Notes under the pieces: generated by a model | What the model saw: only the letters and a program-made list of their open reading frames with translations | Told to the model about the DNA's origin: nothing | The model's database searches: none | In this document: positions 1 through 7,636 of the stretch, in pieces | Layout of the letters: every line of letters begins with the position of its first letter | How positions within the stretch are numbered: the stretch's first letter is position 1 | Origin: Gemmatimonadota bacterium | Lineage (GTDB): Bacteria; Gemmatimonadota; Gemmatimonadetes; Palauibacterales; Palauibacteraceae | Assembly (NCBI GenBank): GCA_030601615.1 | Contig: JAUVTH010000003.1 | Span: forward strand, 1 to 25,493 | Reading direction: 5' to 3' | Length of the DNA: 25,493 nucleotides | Made by a program: the position numbers and the translations under genes

Positions 1-93
1 CCTGTCGTTCCACTCAAAAACGATCTCGGGCGCCGCCCGGAAGTACTCCTGATAGCTCTGCCAGACCTCTTCGTCGCGCGTGTTGCCTGCCAT
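1..93 (-). CDS. Probable Glu/Leu/Phe/Val dehydrogenase, N-terminal fragment
   Basis: A minus-strand frame opens with ATG at 93 and runs off the left edge, giving 31 codons that begin MAGNTRDEEVW and contain PEIVFEWND. From memory, a P-E-I-V-F-E-W-x-D stretch sits near the N-terminus of NAD(P)-dependent Glu/Leu/Phe/Val dehydrogenases that oxidatively deaminate amino acids, just before the dimerisation domain. None of the catalytic or dinucleotide-binding motifs are inside the window, so the family call rests on this short match only. The start lies 28 bases beyond the stop of the M1 peptidase gene on the same strand, so the two may be co-transcribed. The open frame is well supported; the product is tentative. 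Confidence 0.45.
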   Translation of the reverse strand, partial: MAGNTRDEEVWQSYQEYFRAAPEIVFEWNDR

Positions 94-121
94 CACCTAG
101 CCGGGCTGCGCGAGACGCGGA

Positions 122-2113
122 TCAGCCGTCGACCGCCTCCCACTCGTTGTTCGATCGATCGAGATCCGGATAGTAGCCGTCCGGATCGATCGTGACTTTC
201 TGCAGGTCGCCCGAGGTGGCCACCGAATCAGTTGCGGTCCGAGTACCGGCCCACACCGACGCTGGCCACACCACCGTTTCGGACGAACCATCGGCGTACT
301 CGCGCCTCAGCTCCACGGGCATGACGCCGCCGGACAGGTTCGACACGGTGATGTCGGCGGAACCGGCGCCAGGCAGGACTTCGTCCAGCGCCTGATCCAG
401 CGTCGCCTCGCCAAAGAACCAGGGCTGCCAGAACCAGTCGAGGTCCGCGCCGGCGGCTTCCGACATCATCGCGAAGAAGTCCCACGGCATCGGGTGCTTG
501 AACGCCCAGGTCGCCGCGTAGTCCTTATAGAACGCGTCGAACTTCTCCTGGCCGATCATGTGCCCAATGGTGTGGAGCAGCATCCCCGGCTTGCTGTATG
601 CGGCGACGTTCTGGCCGAACATGTGCTCGGCGTAGTCCGCGTGACCCATGATGGGCTCCTGCATCTCCATCTGGACGACCATCTGGTAGCCCCGGTCGTC
701 GCCCGGACGCGTGACAGGATTATCGTAATAGTCGGCCATGGCAAGCGACGTGTTGTACGTCGTGAGGCCTTCGTCCATCCACGGATACGCCATCTCCGTC
801 GGACCGACGATCATCGGCAGCCAGAAGTGGCTCAGCTCGTGCGTAATGACGCCGTTGAGCCCCCGATCCTTGGCCTGGTGGGTGATGAACGTGATCATCG
901 GGTATTCCATCCCACTGACCTCAGGCGGACCCATGGCGGCCGTAGCCTGCGGATACGGATACGGAAGGATGTAGTCAGAGAAGAACTCGATGGCGTGCTT
1001 GGCATACAGGGTTGCCGGGGCCCAGTGGTCCATCTCAGGATCGAACACGTTCTGGATCAGCGCCCTGCCCCGTTCGTGCCCGGTCTCGGCGCCGGTGACG
1101 TGCCACACGTAGGTACCGCCCGCGGCGAACGCGAAGTCGCGTACCATCTCCGCTTCGAGGCGCCACGTATGCCAACCGTCGTCCGACGGGGCCGTCGCGT
1201 TGCCGGCTTCCCTGTCCTCGATGCTCACTACCTTAACGACCGTGTCCAGCGCGGCGGCGGACTCGAGAATCTGCACAGCCTCCGGTCGCAGGACCTCGTC
1301 CGCGTTCGTCAGCATACCGGTGCCCACGACGAGCCATCCCTCGGGGACCGTGACGTCCACCGTGAAGTTGCCGTAGTCCGTGTAAAACTCGCCGCTGCCC
1401 AGGTAGGGGGACTGGTCCTGTCCGAACACGTCGTCGAACACCGCGACCTGGGGATACCACTGGGCGAGCTGGAAGATCTCGTTGTTCAGGTGGCCCATGC
1501 GGAAGCCGCCGCTTCCGGCGACGACGAACGACCAGTCCACCTCGAGCTCGACCACACCGCCGGGAGCGAGCGGCTCCGGAAGCGAAATCACTGCGATCGT
1601 ACCGTTCACACGGTACCCAGGATCCTGCGGGCCGCGCTGCTGCTGTCCGAAGAATCGCCGGGCCGGAAGCTCGTCGAGGTCCATGCCGCCGGCCGCGACG
1701 CGGTCAAGCGTCATACCGCCGGTGATAGTGGTACCTCGGCCGCGTGGCGAGCCTTCCGCAAACACGTTCTGGTACAGGTGCAGGACGATGACCGGACGCT
1801 CGTGTGGCGTCTCGTTTCGAATCGTGATCGTCTCACTCGCCGTCACGAGGGCGGTTTCCGGCTCGATCTTCACATCGATGTTGTAGTCTACCCATTGCTG
1901 CCAGTAGTCGGGGCCTGGTCGGCCATCCGCCGTGCGTGTGCCCGCCTCGATCGCGGCGACGTAGCCGCCAGGGGGCTGCACCGGGTTGAACACGGGATAA
2001 TCGACGACCAGTCCTTCTCCGTCCGCCGGGTTGCTCGCCTGAGCCGCGACCTGCGGCGCAGTGGCGCCCACCATGATCGCGATCGCTGTGACTCGATAAC
2101 TCCACACTTTCAT
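122..2113 (-). CDS. Secreted M1-family zinc metallopeptidase
   Basis: This encodes a protein of about 663 residues that should be exported and cut peptides or amino-terminal residues with a zinc centre. Visible are a Sec-type signal (MKVWSYRV, a hydrophobic core, then AAQA near residue 26), a GMEY substrate-binding motif around residue 401 that corresponds to the GAMEN motif of M1 aminopeptidases, and the zinc site HELSH near 425-429 followed by the third ligand Glu in DEGLTTY about 20 residues later. All catalytic elements are intact. ATG at 2113 is chosen because GGAGGTGG lies just upstream and the signal peptide then starts correctly. An in-frame ATG at 2131 with its own GGAGG is the alternative and would add MGRWRV. 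The gene follows luxC-like after a 144-base gap holding a repeat. Whether it is an aminopeptidase or an endopeptidase cannot be read from sequence. Confidence 0.9.
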   Translation of the reverse strand: MKVWSYRVTAIAIMVGATAPQVAAQASNPADGEGLVVDYPVFNPVQPPGGYVAAIEAGTRTADGRPGPDYWQQWVDYNIDVKIEPETALVTASETITIRNETPHERPVIVLHLYQNVFAEGSPRGRGTTITGGMTLDRVAAGGMDLDELPARRFFGQQQRGPQDPGYRVNGTIAVISLPEPLAPGGVVELEVDWSFVVAGSGGFRMGHLNNEIFQLAQWYPQVAVFDDVFGQDQSPYLGSGEFYTDYGNFTVDVTVPEGWLVVGTGMLTNADEVLRPEAVQILESAAALDTVVKVVSIEDREAGNATAPSDDGWHTWRLEAEMVRDFAFAAGGTYVWHVTGAETGHERGRALIQNVFDPEMDHWAPATLYAKHAIEFFSDYILPYPYPQATAAMGPPEVSGMEYPMITFITHQAKDRGLNGVITHELSHFWLPMIVGPTEMAYPWMDEGLTTYNTSLAMADYYDNPVTRPGDDRGYQMVVQMEMQEPIMGHADYAEHMFGQNVAAYSKPGMLLHTIGHMIGQEKFDAFYKDYAATWAFKHPMPWDFFAMMSEAAGADLDWFWQPWFFGEATLDQALDEVLPGAGSADITVSNLSGGVMPVELRREYADGSSETVVWPASVWAGTRTATDSVATSGDLQKVTIDPDGYYPDLDRSNNEWEAVDG

Positions 2114-2217
2114 CACTCTCCACCTCCCCATCGTCCTCTACCTCCGTGTAGTATTCCATCTGACGCCCAATCCCCTCGCGTCAGTAACAGATATGGTCCT
2201 GTTCCCGCTGCCTGTGC

Positions 2218-2250
2218 AGAAGGCTGTCGAAGAACTACAGTCTTTTCGAC
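2218..2250. repeat. Interspersed dyad repeat, copy 1
   Basis: This element begins AGAAGGCTGTCGAAGAAC. The arms AAGGCTG (2220-2226) and CAGTCTT (2238-2244) pair over 7 bp with one G-T pair, and a second, mutually exclusive stem GTCGAA (2226-2231) with TTCGAC (2245-2250) is also possible. Its first 27 bases match 23 of 27 bases of the element at 21808-21834. It lies just beyond the stop codon of the luxC-like gene, in the gap before the M1 peptidase gene. It could be a REP-like element, a remnant of an insertion-sequence end or a transcriptional signal; no run of T follows on the transcribed strand. Confidence 0.6.
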
Positions 2251-2257
2251 GGGCAAC

Positions 2258-3649
2258 CTAGTTCGGAGCCTCAAAGTCCGTCCAGTTGAGGAGAGGCAGC
2301 AACTGGTGCCTGCCTTCGTGCCGCCAATCGGGCGGTGGCCACGCCACGGAACCGAGTGGCGCAATTCGGCCCACACCCAGACGGGTCGCGAGCGCGGCGA
2401 GTTTCTGGAGTCCGTCCGCGCCGGAGTATCCGAGTGTCTGGATCCTTCCCTCCAGGGGCCCCAGCACCTCTTCCAGGGTTTCGATGTCCGGCACCCGGTG
2501 AACCCAGACCACGCGAGGGAGCGATTCCGTCTCGGCCGCCGGGCTCTCACTGGCCAGGATCGTCCATGCCAGGGACTCGCCTGGCGCCTCGACCGCCGAT
2601 CGACCGTCCTCGTACCCTTCGAATTCGAACGTCGCACGCGCTGAGCGGATCGCCACGGCTTCTTCCGGCGTCGGATCGGGGGGAGGATGATCTCGCGTCC
2701 GTTCCTCGAGCGCGCCGGCGAGACGGCTTACGAACGGACCGGTGGGAGAATCAACCACGTACACAAGGCGAGGCGACACGCAGCCCTGCTGATCGTAGGC
2801 ACATACGTCCCGGGCGAGGGCCGCAGCCGCCTCCTCCTGTGGAGTGTCCGGCAACAAGACGGCGACGCCGGTCCGGGGGCCGTACAAGATCAGATCTGTA
2901 TGCGCCGGCAGCGCGCCCCGCACAGCCTCCACGGCCGCGGCACCGCCATACACCACGACCTTCCCGGCCCATTTCGTCCACTCGCGCCACGCCGCCGGGA
3001 AGTGTGACCCGGGCCACCACGTCGCCGCGACTGAGCGACCCAGCGGTGGATCTTCTTCGGCCAGCAGACGAGCGAACATCGGAAGCAGTCCAGGCTCGGC
3101 CTCGGGCAGCTTGCACAGAACACCCGATCGCGCCAGAAGAGCACGGACCGTGGCCGTGAACGCTACACCGGGTACGGAGCCGGCAAGTACTGGCAGCACC
3201 ACGGGCGGGCCGAGGGCTTTACGCCGCCGGACGCCCGGACCTTCCCATCCCTCATCACGCACGAAGCCGTCGAGGACCGCGGGGCCGCCCAGCTCCGAGT
3301 CGAGCAGTCCCACGAGTGCATCGGTCGTCCACGTCCGGGCCATCCCGTCCAGGGTGTCACGTATCAGGCGGTCGTCCCACCCGAGCTCGACGTGAAGGAG
3401 CTCCCTCGTGGCAATGCCCGCGCGTCCCTCGGCCGTGAGCCGCGCGGCGGCGGCCCCGATCGCACGGATCACGTCTGTGGTCGCCCGATGAGCCCGCGCT
3501 TCGAGCGCTCCCTCCCTGACGTACGCAGCCACGATCCCGGCCTCCGTGCCTGACAGGGACGGGGCCCGGAAGGCGCGCCCGGCATGCGTGCGCCCCTCCA
3601 CCCACCCGGCGGGCGCCGGAAGCCCCGGAAGGTGCCAGGCTTCAAGCAT
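2258..3649 (-). CDS. LuxC-like acyl-CoA/acyl-protein reductase
   Basis: A 463-residue protein of the LuxC (acyl-CoA reductase) family, which reduces a thioester-bound fatty acyl group to a fatty aldehyde with NADPH. The key sign is DQQGCVSPR, with Cys at about residue 290; the catalytic Cys of Vibrio LuxC is near residue 286 in a similar setting, and total length is close to the family norm. A glycine- and hydrophobic-rich nucleotide-binding region precedes it. The frame stays open up to 3739, but ATG at 3649 is preferred: the extra 30 residues are arginine-rich, overlap the upstream gene deeply and look like out-of-frame translation. With this start the gene overlaps the stop of the luxE-like gene by 8 bases (ATGCTTGA), which suggests translational coupling. 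No luciferase subunits are in the window, so the product is unlikely to serve bioluminescence. Confidence 0.85.
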   Translation of the reverse strand: MLEAWHLPGLPAPAGWVEGRTHAGRAFRAPSLSGTEAGIVAAYVREGALEARAHRATTDVIRAIGAAAARLTAEGRAGIATRELLHVELGWDDRLIRDTLDGMARTWTTDALVGLLDSELGGPAVLDGFVRDEGWEGPGVRRRKALGPPVVLPVLAGSVPGVAFTATVRALLARSGVLCKLPEAEPGLLPMFARLLAEEDPPLGRSVAATWWPGSHFPAAWREWTKWAGKVVVYGGAAAVEAVRGALPAHTDLILYGPRTGVAVLLPDTPQEEAAAALARDVCAYDQQGCVSPRLVYVVDSPTGPFVSRLAGALEERTRDHPPPDPTPEEAVAIRSARATFEFEGYEDGRSAVEAPGESLAWTILASESPAAETESLPRVVWVHRVPDIETLEEVLGPLEGRIQTLGYSGADGLQKLAALATRLGVGRIAPLGSVAWPPPDWRHEGRHQLLPLLNWTDFEAPN

Positions 3650-4760
3650 GCGCCTGCGCCTCCAGAACCTCCGCGGTCGCCAGCGAGCACCCACGGGGCG
3701 GCGCTCCCTCCGTGCGGCCGATCCATTCGATCCCCTCACCGACGATGCGGCCCCTGTCTTCAGTGAGCACCGAGCACACGCTGCCCAGGTTCGCCAGATC
3801 GTAGTGACACAGGATTCCGGTCTCGCCGTCCGGTAGCTCCTCGAGTGTCACGGGATCAAGCACCCACGACCGCAGCCATGGCGGGCCCAGCAGCGGCACT
3901 CCCGGATCGCCATGGCCGTAGCGCTGCGACAGCAGCTCGGTCATCCCGAACTCGTTGACGATCGCCTCGAGCCGGAGGCCCAGCTGGCCGCACAGACCTG
4001 TCAGTACGGCGGCGCGCTCCAGGCCCGCCCGCGCCTTCACGCCTCCGGTATCCATCAGCTTGGATCCCCTTGGGAGCGCGGAGGTGACCGATCGTCCGTC
4101 CGTCAGCCGCTCCAGCCATTCGGCGAACCCGAGCGTCGTCCCCAGAAGGCACAGCGGAAGGTCCAGCCGGACGGCGTCCACCACCACGGCGTCCAGCGCT
4201 GCCCAGTCGACTCCGTCCGCCGTCACAACACTGCCTCCGAGCTCACTCGCGAAGCCCGCGCAAACGTCATCAAGCATCCAGCCCAGCGACGAGGTCGGAT
4301 CATGTGTAAAGGATGGTGGTAAAGTGACTATGTTTGCTGCGACTTCACCTTCGAGCACGAACGCACGGAACGCGGCCCGAAGCGAAGCGCGATACAGCTC
4401 CGGAGCCCGGATCAGGTGACGTCCCCTCCGCGAAGTTCCACGGCTCGTCCCGCTCGTCAGGAACGTGAGCTTCGCCCCGTTCGAAGGTCCGACGATCAGG
4501 TCCACCGCACGAAAAGCAGCCGTCGGAACCGGTGGCACGTCCCTCCACCCGAACACGTCACCGGGCTCCACACCTCGGGTTTCGCAGTACTTGCCATACG
4601 TCGAGTTCTCTGCGAACTGCAACGCGAACGCGCGCCGCGCCCACTCATTGAGCAGATCCTCGTCCCACTCGCTCGCACCAGGCGTCCACCGATCGAACGC
4701 GGCCGCGCACTCGGCCGCCAGTGAATCGAAGTCGTACCCAACCGGCGTGTGTATCGTCAT
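3642..4760 (-). CDS. LuxE-like acyl-protein synthetase
   Basis: A 372-residue member of the LuxE / long-chain fatty acid-protein ligase family of ATP-dependent adenylating enzymes. It would activate a fatty acid as acyl-AMP, hold it on its own Cys and hand it to the LuxC partner. Visible are the phosphate-binding segment LTFLTSGTSRGTSRRG around residues 100-115, the PPSFTHDPTSSLGWMLDD segment typical of LuxE, and a Cys at about 358 in GCSLATAE near the C-terminus, where Vibrio LuxE is acylated (near Cys364). The gene is translationally overlapped with the luxC-like gene downstream. The start ATG at 4760 has no strong ribosome-binding site. The gap to the preceding PDZ gene is 125 bases, so an own promoter is possible. 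Related PaaK/LuxE ligases acting on other acids cannot be excluded. Confidence 0.85.
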   Translation of the reverse strand: MTIHTPVGYDFDSLAAECAAAFDRWTPGASEWDEDLLNEWARRAFALQFAENSTYGKYCETRGVEPGDVFGWRDVPPVPTAAFRAVDLIVGPSNGAKLTFLTSGTSRGTSRRGRHLIRAPELYRASLRAAFRAFVLEGEVAANIVTLPPSFTHDPTSSLGWMLDDVCAGFASELGGSVVTADGVDWAALDAVVVDAVRLDLPLCLLGTTLGFAEWLERLTDGRSVTSALPRGSKLMDTGGVKARAGLERAAVLTGLCGQLGLRLEAIVNEFGMTELLSQRYGHGDPGVPLLGPPWLRSWVLDPVTLEELPDGETGILCHYDLANLGSVCSVLTEDRGRIVGEGIEWIGRTEGAPPRGCSLATAEVLEAQAHA

Positions 4761-4885
4761 GCGCGAAATGTGTGCGCGGGAACCCGGGGCGACAAGCGGA
4801 GGACCTGCAGTGGGGAGGGAGTTGCCGGCGCGCGCACGGTCATGGTCAACGGTCCACTGAACCCGGCCGCCGCACGTGTGGTGAT

Positions 4886-6199
4886 TCAGTGCGTATCCAA
4901 CCTACCCATGTGATCTTTACCTTTACGTACCCACTTTACCTCCACGGATCCTTCGTGTGCCGCGTCGGCTAACACACGACGTAACGTCATTACATCTCTA
5001 CACTTCACCTCATCTACCTCAACCACGACATCCCCATCCCGCAGGCCCATCCGATCCGCCGGAGTGTCCCGAATCACGCGCAGCACCAGGAGGCCCTCGT
5101 CCACCCCTTCGAAGTACTCCGCCAGGCTTCCGCCGAGCTCCCGGAATTCCGCTCCGGCCACTCTCAGGTCGCTGAGAAGCAGCGTCCGTAACTGGCCCGC
5201 AACAGGGCGACGCGCAACGTAGTAGGCCCATTCTCCCCGGGGATCGGTGCGCGTCGTCATGGACAGGGTCAGGCCGAGAGAATCGGTTTCCAGCATCCGG
5301 ACCTCGGCGCGCAGGCGAACCAGAGAATCAAGGTGCACCCGGGCTGACCGAAACGATGAATCCCGCACCCTGACGAGGCGCTTTGCTAGCTCTTCGTTTT
5401 CCCACACGTAGCGTGGCAGGTCCACTCGCACTTCCACACGCGCTGCTGTCGCTTCGTCTCGAGCCACGTCTGCTTCGGACCGCTGGCCTGCCACGACCCG
5501 GGCCTGCGCCAACCTTCCGTCGTGCTCCCGCATTCTCTGCAGGATTACGTGTGCCTTCTCCGGGTCTCCGATCTCGATCTTGAAGCTGCCCTCATCATCT
5601 TCATGGAAGAAAACGAACGCGTTACCGTGCGTACTCAGTGATTCCAAGCGAACTTCGACCTCATCCAGTCGGGCTCGGAGGGAGGGGATCCGCACCACAC
5701 GCACGCCTCCTGACGCGTGCCCTGCGAACTCCTCCGGAGGACCGAAGAACGTCGTCCGCACGTTCATCCACGGTTCGGCGGGCCGCATTTCGGGCGTGAC
5801 CCCGATCGTCATTCGGCCGGACGCCCGCGCCAGGCCAAGCTGCACCGGCACACCGGCCTCCAGTCCGAGCAGAGCCGCCCGTCCCTCCAGCGTCGTGACG
5901 TCCAGTCCGTCCACGGACAGCAGTGTGTCCCCTGCCTGCACACCAGCAAGATCGGCCGGACCGTTCACGACCACCGAGCTCACGACGGGGGGTTGACCAC
6001 ACTCTTCATCGGCCCCACCGAGCTCATCGCACCGTTCTTCCAGCAGGACCCCGATGCGGGCTTTCTCTGCCTGGACCCAGTTGACGTCCGGCTCCTGCGC
6101 CGGCAGGCGGCTCGTTCCCGCGGCCGTCAGAATCAGCGCCGTCGCAACTACGGCCATCCTCGCCGACAGGCGTCTCATGCTGTGTCGCAACGTCTCCAT
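4886..6199 (-). CDS. Secreted two-PDZ-domain protein
   Basis: A 437-residue exported protein with an N-terminal signal (MRRLSARM, hydrophobic core AVVATALILTAAG, then LPAQE). PDZ-like segments are visible near residues 60-115 (VVVNGPADLAGVQAGDTLLS, VDGLDV) and near 370-430 (VIRDTPADRMGLRDGDVVVE, VDEVKCRDV). The middle part is charged and probably helical, with no recognisable protease triad, so the protein more likely binds peptides or scaffolds than cleaves. It lies 70 bases after the anti-sigma gene on the same strand and is probably in the sigma factor operon, which suggests a periplasmic sensor, effector or regulated target of that sigma factor. The ATG at 6199 is preceded by GGGGATATGAG; an ATG seven codons later is an alternative that gives a tidier signal peptide. 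Specific function unknown. Confidence 0.75.
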   Translation of the reverse strand: METLRHSMRRLSARMAVVATALILTAAGTSRLPAQEPDVNWVQAEKARIGVLLEERCDELGGADEECGQPPVVSSVVVNGPADLAGVQAGDTLLSVDGLDVTTLEGRAALLGLEAGVPVQLGLARASGRMTIGVTPEMRPAEPWMNVRTTFFGPPEEFAGHASGGVRVVRIPSLRARLDEVEVRLESLSTHGNAFVFFHEDDEGSFKIEIGDPEKAHVILQRMREHDGRLAQARVVAGQRSEADVARDEATAARVEVRVDLPRYVWENEELAKRLVRVRDSSFRSARVHLDSLVRLRAEVRMLETDSLGLTLSMTTRTDPRGEWAYYVARRPVAGQLRTLLLSDLRVAGAEFRELGGSLAEYFEGVDEGLLVLRVIRDTPADRMGLRDGDVVVEVDEVKCRDVMTLRRVLADAAHEGSVEVKWVRKGKDHMGRLDTH

Positions 6200-6269
6200 C
6201 TCATATCCCCATGCGGATTCTCATCCACTCTTTCGTCAAACGCCGGCCGCTCCGTCGCCCCACGCTCTC

Positions 6270-6968
6270 TCAGTACTCGGCCGCGGTCATGCGCAGGGTC
6301 TGATCCAGCTGACCGGCCAGGTCTTCTCTCTCGTCCACCAGCTGGAACAAGAAGTTGTTGAGCACGGGATCCGCTGGAGCCTCGCGCAGCGCGTCGCGCG
6401 AGGCATCGATCACCGCATCGAGGTGTGTGATTCTCTCCACGACCGCCGCGGGCCCGGCTTCCCATGTGTTCGCTTCGAAATCACCGTCTCGAAGTTGCTG
6501 CAGGTCTGCAACCGACCGCAGGTATGCCTCGGCCGGCTCAATCGCCATCAGCGATGTGGGGGTCGCCTCCGTCAGCGGCTCCACGCTTCCATTCCGGGCA
6601 CCGGCTACGGTCGCCGGACCCTGTGCTCCGTCCGATCCGGTATCGATTCTCTGACCCACCATCAGCCCGGCAGCGAACAACGCCACCACGGCCGCGGCCT
6701 GCAGCGACCAGCTCATCGCCTTACGCCAGATCGGTGGGACCGTCGCCACTCGCAGGGGTTCCAGTCCCAGCTTCTCCTCGATGCGATCCCACTCGCCCGC
6801 CGGCGGCTCGAGATCGGGCAGTCCGGACAAGGCCATCCGCATCCGGCTCATCTGCTCGTACTCGCGAGCGCACTCTTCACAGTCGGCCACGTGCTCCAGC
6901 CCACCAGGTACGCTCCGCGGGTCGTCGAGCAGTGCCGAGATCCGTTCTCTGTTCAGGTGCTCAGGCAT
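6270..6968 (-). CDS. Zinc-finger anti-sigma factor
   Basis: A 232-residue single-pass membrane protein that should hold the adjacent ECF sigma factor inactive at the inner membrane. The cytoplasmic part has the anti-sigma zinc signature H26-x3-C30-x2-C33 (HVADCEEC), followed by the expected helical segment. A membrane helix spans about residues 87-105 (WSLQAAAVVALFAAGLMVGQ). The remaining ~125 residues would be periplasmic and carry no recognised sensor fold. The start ATG overlaps the end of the sigma gene by 8 bases (ATGCCTGA), the standard arrangement for stoichiometric sigma/anti-sigma expression. The inducing signal cannot be inferred. Confidence 0.88.
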   Translation of the reverse strand: MPEHLNRERISALLDDPRSVPGGLEHVADCEECAREYEQMSRMRMALSGLPDLEPPAGEWDRIEEKLGLEPLRVATVPPIWRKAMSWSLQAAAVVALFAAGLMVGQRIDTGSDGAQGPATVAGARNGSVEPLTEATPTSLMAIEPAEAYLRSVADLQQLRDGDFEANTWEAGPAAVVERITHLDAVIDASRDALREAPADPVLNNFLFQLVDEREDLAGQLDQTLRMTAAEY

Positions 6969-7509
6969 GATTACCCACTTCGTTTCTATTCCGGGCCGGC
7001 GCCAACAGATTTCGCATGCGCGCCCGGGCTTTGTGCAACTGCGACTTCGACGTCCCCACGGCCACCCCCATCCGACCTGCGATCTCTTCGTGCGTCAGAC
7101 CTTCCACGTCGTGCAGTACGAGGACCTCCCTGTAGCCCGGCGCCAACTGGTCCAGCGCCTGGCTCAACACTTTCTGATTCAGCACCGTCTCGTCCGTCGG
7201 CGGTGGAGAAGACCGCGGTTCGGCAGCAGCCTCAACGTCGGGCCTCCTGCTTTGTCGTCGCAGCCGGTTCAGGGCCGCGTTCACCGCCAGGCGATGCATC
7301 CAGGTGCCGAATGACGACTCGCCCCGGAACAGGTGCAGCTTCTGAAACGCTCGGACCCAGGCGTCCTGCGACACGTCCTCCGCGAGGTGGTCGTCACCGA
7401 CCATCCTCCGAACCACGGAGTACACGCGGCCACTGTGCGCCGAGTAGAGGGCTGCCATCGCGCGGCGGTCGCCCTTCCTGGCCGCCGCTATCAGCTGAGC
7501 GTCAGACAT
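6961..7509 (-). CDS. ECF RNA polymerase sigma factor (sigma-70 family)
   Basis: A 182-residue group IV sigma factor. Region 2 is visible in DDHLAEDVSQDAWVRAFQKL and SSFGTWMHRLAVNAALNRLR (about residues 39-86), and region 4 in DQLAPGYREVLVLHDVEGLT and HEEIAGRMGVAVGTSKSQLHKAR, a helix-turn-helix for -35 recognition. The linker between them is proline-rich. ATG at 7509 follows a short GAGG. It overlaps the anti-sigma gene downstream. A 127-base gap separates it from the stop of the PAP2 gene, so it may be read through from the sphingolipid cassette or may have its own promoter. A GGAAC lies at 7554-7558 (minus), but no convincing partner -10 element was seen. Confidence 0.93.
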   Translation of the reverse strand: MSDAQLIAAARKGDRRAMAALYSAHSGRVYSVVRRMVGDDHLAEDVSQDAWVRAFQKLHLFRGESSFGTWMHRLAVNAALNRLRRQSRRPDVEAAAEPRSSPPPTDETVLNQKVLSQALDQLAPGYREVLVLHDVEGLTHEEIAGRMGVAVGTSKSQLHKARARMRNLLAPARNRNEVGNHA

Positions 7510-7636
7510 TCGCCTCGTTTCTCATCATCGCCGGTATTTGGACTGATGGGGGAGTTCCACGGTTGTCTGCTCGCGCAACACCGCTCGCAGAATCCCTCAA
7601 GTCCCTCCAGGACTCTCGGGGGGTCCGCACGTCGAG

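Noticed and set aside
494..2644. A 716-codon plus-strand open frame across the M1 peptidase gene and beyond.
   Set aside because: It is antisense to a clearly conserved metallopeptidase and the end of the luxC-like gene, has an Arg/His/Val-rich composition typical of reverse-frame reading in GC-rich DNA, and shows no domain.
7510..7636. Possible ECF autoregulatory promoter with GGAAC at 7554-7558 (minus).
   Set aside because: No -10 element of the expected type is present at 16-17 bases spacing, so the match is no better than chance.
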